Source: an uncultured Prevotellaceae bacterium (GTDB lineage Bacteria; Bacteroidota; Bacteroidia; Bacteroidales; Bacteroidaceae). From it: a stretch of DNA of 64,000 nucleotides. Below, one piece after another: positions 59,750 through 64,000 of the stretch; position 1 is the first letter of the stretch; every line of letters begins with the position of its first letter. A program made the translations under genes and the position numbers. The notes below the pieces were generated by a model. The model saw only the letters and a list, made by a program, of their open reading frames with translations, searched no databases and was not told where the DNA came from. Location: the NCBI GenBank assembly GCA_902775475.1, contig CACYME010000009.1:27365-91364 (forward strand), written 5' to 3'.

Positions 59750-60105
59750 TCCTGACCCCTCGAAATTTTGAAGAATTTTGAACGAGAAAACTTTTGGCTG
59801 AAAATAAGCGAATTTTGACGCACTTTACTAAACGGCTGACTTACAAGAAGTTAACCTAAAATATCGTCAAAAAAGGGTCAGACGGCTCAAAAAAGTCAAG
59901 GCCGCAGAAAAATTTGGCGTTGACTTTTTATTTTTTGGCGTGCTGAAAAAAGCGAGAAACGAGGCAAAAAATGGCCAAAAATGCTGCACAAACGAGCCAA
60001 ATTGTGCAATTTTCGGCCTTTCTCGCCCCTCTTCCCACTCACGGAAGAGAGCCAAACGGGTCAAAAACGCCCATTTTTTTCGCTAAAATGCTTCGAAATC
60101 CTGAC
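59750..60105 (-). repeat. Dispersed intergenic element, copy E (inverted, diverged)
   Basis: Read on the minus strand: CGAAGCATTTTAGCG and AAAAATGGGCGTTTTTGACC (5' box in the same orientation as copy D, opposite to A-C); TTGCAC/GTGCAG; CAGCACGCC; hairpin AAAAGTCAACGCC/GGCcTTGACTTTTTT (59884-59926) with a different loop; TTTAGTAAAGTGCGTC; CAGCCAAAAGTTTTCTCG; AAAATTTCGAGGGG. It lies between the divergent vWA and 925-residue protein genes. From 59623 to 59749 I see nothing else. Confidence 0.75.
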
Positions 60106-60171
60106 AGTTTTTTAATAACAATTATTAACAGTTCGCACCTTTCAGCAGAAGGCGAAATCAGTTATTTTGTG

Positions 60172-60179
60172 TATATTTG
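60172..60179 (+). promoter_or_regulatory. Promoter -7 box for the 925-residue membrane protein gene
   Basis: TATATTTG on the plus strand, 13 bp upstream of the start codon; no clear -33 element. Confidence 0.45.
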
Positions 60180-60192
60180 TAGCCCAAATTAA

Positions 60193-62970
60193 ATGCACTC
60201 CCTCATGAGCATATTCAACAGCATCAATAACCCCCTAAACCTGACGCCGCGACAGCTGCAACTCATCGACCGGCTGAGCACCGAGGAAAGCCGTCTGGCC
60301 ACCACCATGGGCACCTTCGTGTTCTCCCACAGAGCCAAACCCTACACCCAACTTTACGACGGCAAGGACGTGCGCCTGCTCAGTCCCAAGCTGCATCAGC
60401 TGGACCGCCTGCCAGCCTGCATGGGCACCCTGCGCGACCAGCAGAAGACCGTCGAGGCCATGCACCTCTGTCTGGCCTACGCCAAGGCCAACGGCCAGAA
60501 CTTTGCCGACTTGAGCAGCTGGATAGCCAAATACAGCGGCAACGGCACCGCCCAGCTGGCCTTCAGCGACAACGGCACCTTCAAGGAAAGCGTCTACGAA
60601 GCCACGCTGAGGAGCCTCGTCGCCCACCTCTACGCCGAACGCACGATGCCGCAGAACGCCCCGCTGACAGCGGTCGACCGACTGGCCATGAGCACCGAGC
60701 AGACCTATGCCAGCCTGACCGACGAGAAGGGGAAGTACACCCTGGGCAGCTATCTGGTGATGCTCAGGACGCTGATGAGCATCATCCTGGGCCGGAACAC
60801 CGACCCGGCCTCGCTCGACTTCCTGTTCCACGTGATGGACGAGCGCAACCGCCTGATACACACCCGAAATGTTCCGCCGCAGCCCGTTGAGGTGGTCATG
60901 GAATACTACGTGCTGGCGCTCTTCGTCATGACAATGCTGACCTTGCAGATGGCGAACGCCAGGGCAACAGAAGGAGCCGTCGTGTCGGCCAGCGAACCCG
61001 ACGTGGAGCTGGGCGTTGCGGCAACGGGCAAGACCTTCAGCCTGAAGACGCCTAACGCCATCTTCGGCCTGCAGCTGCCACAAGGCGGAAACACGCTGAC
61101 TGCCACCGACAGCAACGGGCAGCGCATCGCCCGAACGGTGAACGCTGCCGACAGCAACTTCATGCTGCCCCAGAACTGGGTGAAATTCGACTTCGGCACC
61201 ACTACGGCGCCCTCGCAGCAGCCTGTGCCAACGGCAGGGAAGAGCACCGCGACACCACCGGCCACGGCGGCACCCACCATGACCGACATGGAGCGGAAGA
61301 CGCAGATGGTGAACGCCCTGAAAGACGGTGGCAACGCCTTTGAACGGAAGAAATATGACGAAGCCCTGGAGCACTTCGTGCAGGCCGACAAGCTGCTGCC
61401 CAGCAGCCTGACGAAGGCGCTCATCGGCTCGGCACTCTATCATCTGGGCAACACGAAGGAGGCGCAGAAATATCTGAGCCAGGCCACGCTGACCCGATGG
61501 GGCCAGCACACCGCCCCACACGCCCACCTGCTGAGAGCCTACATGAACCTGGAAGACTGCAAGAAACGCTTCCAGAAGACAGGAAAGGACGAAGAATGGG
61601 ACCCCGTGAGGCTGGACATGGCGGCGTTCAAGCAACTCGACACGAAAGAGAACCCCTGCGTGCAGCTGATGCCCACCAAGCAGCTGAAGCGCTGGTTCCA
61701 GCAAGTGCCCGACTGCAAGGAGCCACGCGACCTGGCAGCCACCATCGACGAAGAGATGAATATTGCCGCCAAGGGCCTCTCCGACAGCCAGAAGCGGCGG
61801 AAGCTGGAACAGCTGGCCAAAGCCAAGCAGGAGGAGGCCACGAAGGGCGAGGTCATCAACCTGCTCATCGTCGTGCTCACCATGGCCGTCACGATGGCCT
61901 GCCTGTGGCCGTGGACGAAGCAGAGTCCCTGGTGGACGGTGGGCGGCTGCGCCGTGCTGGGCCTCATCATGAGCTGGCTGACGCTGAGCGTTGCCGGCAA
62001 CGCGGGAGGGCGCCCAACGCCAAGCAAGGTGACCGAGCGCAACGGACAGCTCTGCATCAGGGGCATCACCAGCTTCAACCCCTTCCACGTCGGCATACTG
62101 GCGCTGCTCTGGGCCGGCGTGCCGCTCGTCATCAGCCGGCTGTTCAGCACCTGGCTCGAGCTGCCCGACACGTGCGCCTTCTATGCTGCCGTCAGGCTGG
62201 CCGGACGCGTCATGTGGCCCGCCGCCATCGTTCTGGCAGCACTCGCGCTGACGAACGCGGCATTGCGTTTCTACGAGATGGCGAACGGCCCCATCAGCTA
62301 CAATCCACGGCTCGACAAGCTGCTCAGGCCCATGCTGCCCTGCATGCGCTCTGACATTCCCAACGCCAGAGCCCTCATCGGCGACTTCATCGGCAAAATG
62401 GTCTTCTTCGTCGTCATCGCCTTCATCACCGCCGCCCTCTGGCTGGTCTTCACCGGCATCGTAGACAAGGAGATGAGCCAGCAGAAATACCACTACTGGC
62501 CCTGGCGCCCCAGCGTGGAGGTGCCTGCCGACAGCGCCGTGGTCATCAGAGACCGGCTGCTGCAACATATTGAGCAGATGCAGCAACGGCTGAACGGCCT
62601 GCCCTCGCCAGCCAGTGCCGGGTTGTCTTCCCAGCAGCCAAAGGCTTCGGGCAGCCGCAGGGGCAGCTCTGCCTCCCCCACCCCAGCCAAGCCGAAGCAG
62701 GTGAACGTTACAAGCATGTCATTCGAGAATAGCGGGACCGTCTACATGCAGATGGGCAGCTCGTACCAGCTGCAGCTCAAAGTGGAGCCAGAGGACTACA
62801 ACGAGGTGCTGTCGGTCAGCGTGGCGAAGAATGTGGATGGACTCGATGTCGTCAGCGTGTCGCCCGAACTGGTGGTGACGCCCATCAGGCAAGGCAAGGT
62901 GCTCATACAAGTCACGTCGAACCGCACGCATCATGAGGCCCACTGCTACATAGACGTGACCTGCAGATAG
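60193..62970 (+). CDS. Large membrane protein with HEPN-like N-terminal domain, TPR motifs and C-terminal Ig-like domain
   Basis: 925 residues, no family recognised. Residues 1-255 are helical and end in FHVMDERNRLIHTRN, where Arg218-x4-His223 matches the Rx4-6H motif of HEPN ribonucleases. Residues about 370-440 hold TPR-like repeats (DGGNAFERKKYDEALEHFVQ, IGSALYHLGNTKEAQKYLSQ). About five membrane helices follow (VINLLIVVLTMAVTMACLW near 555; ILALLWAGVPLVISRLF; MVFFVVIAFITAALWLVF near 745). After a Ser/Pro-rich linker the last 80 residues look like a bacterial Ig-like domain (QLQLKVEPEDYNEVLSVSVA, VLIQVTSN). GC-rich like the chromosome. Possibly a sensor or effector at the inner membrane; function unknown. 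Confidence 0.7.
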   Translation: MHSLMSIFNSINNPLNLTPRQLQLIDRLSTEESRLATTMGTFVFSHRAKPYTQLYDGKDVRLLSPKLHQLDRLPACMGTLRDQQKTVEAMHLCLAYAKANGQNFADLSSWIAKYSGNGTAQLAFSDNGTFKESVYEATLRSLVAHLYAERTMPQNAPLTAVDRLAMSTEQTYASLTDEKGKYTLGSYLVMLRTLMSIILGRNTDPASLDFLFHVMDERNRLIHTRNVPPQPVEVVMEYYVLALFVMTMLTLQMANARATEGAVVSASEPDVELGVAATGKTFSLKTPNAIFGLQLPQGGNTLTATDSNGQRIARTVNAADSNFMLPQNWVKFDFGTTTAPSQQPVPTAGKSTATPPATAAPTMTDMERKTQMVNALKDGGNAFERKKYDEALEHFVQADKLLPSSLTKALIGSALYHLGNTKEAQKYLSQATLTRWGQHTAPHAHLLRAYMNLEDCKKRFQKTGKDEEWDPVRLDMAAFKQLDTKENPCVQLMPTKQLKRWFQQVPDCKEPRDLAATIDEEMNIAAKGLSDSQKRRKLEQLAKAKQEEATKGEVINLLIVVLTMAVTMACLWPWTKQSPWWTVGGCAVLGLIMSWLTLSVAGNAGGRPTPSKVTERNGQLCIRGITSFNPFHVGILALLWAGVPLVISRLFSTWLELPDTCAFYAAVRLAGRVMWPAAIVLAALALTNAALRFYEMANGPISYNPRLDKLLRPMLPCMRSDIPNARALIGDFIGKMVFFVVIAFITAALWLVFTGIVDKEMSQQKYHYWPWRPSVEVPADSAVVIRDRLLQHIEQMQQRLNGLPSPASAGLSSQQPKASGSRRGSSASPTPAKPKQVNVTSMSFENSGTVYMQMGSSYQLQLKVEPEDYNEVLSVSVAKNVDGLDVVSVSPELVVTPIRQGKVLIQVTSNRTHHEAHCYIDVTCR

Positions 62971-63038
62971 AATTTCAGAATGTCCCGTTTTCGGATTTGA
63001 GCAAAATGAATGGATTAGAGCCAAATATATAAAAAGGT

Positions 63039-63959
63039 ATGGACGGAGAACAAAATATCATCATCTATCGCACAGCGGATGGACGCGCATCAGTGGCACT
63101 CTATGCCAAGGATGGCAAGATCTGGCTAAACCAGCAACAGATGGCAGAACTTTTTGCCACCTCTAAGCAAACTATTAGCTACCACATTATTAACATTCTG
63201 AAAGAGAAAGAGTTAAAAGAAAATTCAGTTGTCAAAGAATACTTGACTACTGCCGCTGATGGAAAGAACTACAACGTGGTTTTCTACTCTTTGGAGATGA
63301 TTATTGCCGTGGGTTATCGTGTTCGCGGATTGCGCGGTACGCAATTCCGTCAGTGGGCGACAGAACACTTGACAGAATATCTCGTAAAGGGTTTCACCAT
63401 GGATGACGAGCGGCTGAAGGATCTTGATGGGCGACCTGACTACTTCGATGAACTGCTGCTCCGCATTCGCGACATTCGTGCCTCAGAAAAGCGGTTTTAC
63501 CAGAAAGTTCGAGACTTATTCAAACTTAGCAGCGACTACGACAAGACAGACAAATCCACCCAGATGTTCTTTGCGGAAACACAAAACAAACTGCTATATG
63601 CAGTGACTCACCAAACCACAGCAGAATTGATAGTTGCTCATGCAGATGCCAACCAGCTCAACATGGGTTTGACCACATGGAAAGGTAGCATTGTCCGGAA
63701 AGGCGATGTGATTATTGCCAAGAACTATCTCCAAACCGATGAAATAGAATCCTTAGACCGACTCGTTGACATCTTCCTGACCAGTGCAGAAGAACGTGTA
63801 AAAGGGCGTAGGGACTTGACGCTTGACTATTGGCGTAAGAATGTTGACAATTTGCTTTCTTTCCAAGAGAAAGACATCTTGCAAGGGCATGGCTCTATCT
63901 CAAATTATTGCTGTCCGCTAAACTTGCGTATAGGACATATCACCCCTTCCAACCGCTGA
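63039..63959 (+). CDS. RhuM-family virulence protein, 3' end apparently replaced
   Basis: 306 residues. The RhuM hallmark blocks are present: VALYAKDGKIWLNQQQMAEL, FATSKQTISYHIINILKEKE, NYNVVFYSLEMIIAVGYRVR and TQFRQWATEHLTEYLVKGFT. Up to residue 290 (FQEKDILQGHGSISN) the protein follows the family, but relatives continue with about 30-40 more residues beginning EE or similar. Here the frame instead runs NYCCPLNLRIGHITPSNR and stops. The change occurs at about base 63908, where a sequence resembling the end of a mobile element begins. RhuM proteins are found in genomic islands and next to restriction systems; function is unclear. Confidence 0.8.
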   Translation: MDGEQNIIIYRTADGRASVALYAKDGKIWLNQQQMAELFATSKQTISYHIINILKEKELKENSVVKEYLTTAADGKNYNVVFYSLEMIIAVGYRVRGLRGTQFRQWATEHLTEYLVKGFTMDDERLKDLDGRPDYFDELLLRIRDIRASEKRFYQKVRDLFKLSSDYDKTDKSTQMFFAETQNKLLYAVTHQTTAELIVAHADANQLNMGLTTWKGSIVRKGDVIIAKNYLQTDEIESLDRLVDIFLTSAEERVKGRRDLTLDYWRKNVDNLLSFQEKDILQGHGSISNYCCPLNLRIGHITPSNR

Positions 63960-64000
63960 TTTTATGCGGTTGGAAGGGCGTAAGTCCAAATCTAAGCCCC
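63907..64000. mobile_element. Putative end of a mobile element (cut by window edge)
   Basis: From about 63907 the sequence leaves the RhuM family and contains CTGTCCGCTAAACTTGCGTA and a perfect 13-bp hairpin CCCTTCCAACCGC/GCGGTTGGAAGGG (63944-63956 with 63966-63978). That combination is typical of an insertion-sequence end. No transposase is visible inside the window, so the call rests on the broken gene and the hairpin. Confidence 0.4.

Noticed and set aside
60235-62586. 783-codon minus-strand open frame opposite the 925-residue gene
   Set aside because: His/Arg/Gly/Val-rich composition with no domain, no promoter and no start signal; it is an antisense shadow in GC-rich coding DNA.
1-64000. 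tRNA or rRNA genes
   Set aside because: No TTCGANTCC-type T-loop with a matching acceptor stem and no rRNA-like stretch was noticed on either strand; a covariance-model scan would settle this.

Overview
The window looks like chromosomal DNA of a GC-rich Bacteroidales member, most likely Prevotella-like (Prevotellaceae). The evidence is the SusC/SusD pair, GH2 and GH127 enzymes, many promoters of the Bacteroidota type (TAnnTTTG at -7, often TTTG or TTG about 19-20 bp upstream), ribosomal proteins with Bacteroidota-style tails, and the TPP riboswitch-TonB receptor-PnuC arrangement. Genus assignment is inference; there is no rRNA or tRNA gene in the window.

Layout. 1-6.9 kb: a glycan-utilisation operon on the minus strand (GH2, SusC, SusD cut by the left edge). 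7.0-10.1 kb: rplM-rpsI and rpsB-tsf. 10.9-14.6 kb: an exported nitroreductase, then yicC-gmk-nadD with a HUH (REP-associated type) transposase gene inserted between gmk and nadD and three copies of a REP-like palindrome. 14.6-22.4 kb: a six-gene minus-strand surface-glycan operon (fused nucleotidyltransferase/PLP enzyme, opine-dehydrogenase-like protein, CDP-glycerol-type phosphotransferase, flippase, acyltransferase, glycosyltransferase). 22.5-26.5 kb: GH127 and an SGNH hydrolase. 27.3-34.4 kb: ndk with a transglutaminase lipoprotein, DUF3667-cutC, and an AmmeMemoRadiSam pair. 35.1-41.7 kb: a small exported protein, slyD-aroC, a candidate sRNA, a large pectate-lyase-like protein and ridA. 41.7-45 kb: TPP riboswitch, thiamine TonB receptor and PnuC-type transporter. 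45-49.8 kb: a bcp-led operon for exported proteins including an M64 peptidase.

50.5-57.9 kb is a lower-GC, horizontally acquired-looking defence island: mcrB, mcrC, an EVE-like protein fused to a degenerate HD domain, then an ADP-ribosylglycohydrolase, an intact SpoT-like HD protein and a DUF2442 protein. Related palindromes bracket the last three genes. 58-64 kb holds a vWA lipoprotein, a 925-residue membrane protein with a possible HEPN motif, and a rhuM gene that appears cut by a mobile-element end.

The most unusual non-coding signal is a roughly 420-bp intergenic element present five times (10.3, 26.7, 34.5, 50.0 and 59.9 kb). All copies keep the same order of small hairpins around a terminator-like stem, while the loop of that stem and a 5' box occur in opposite orientations in different copies. 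A second repeat, a tandem double promoter, precedes both the nitroreductase and slyD genes with identical 86-bp spacing of its two -7 boxes.
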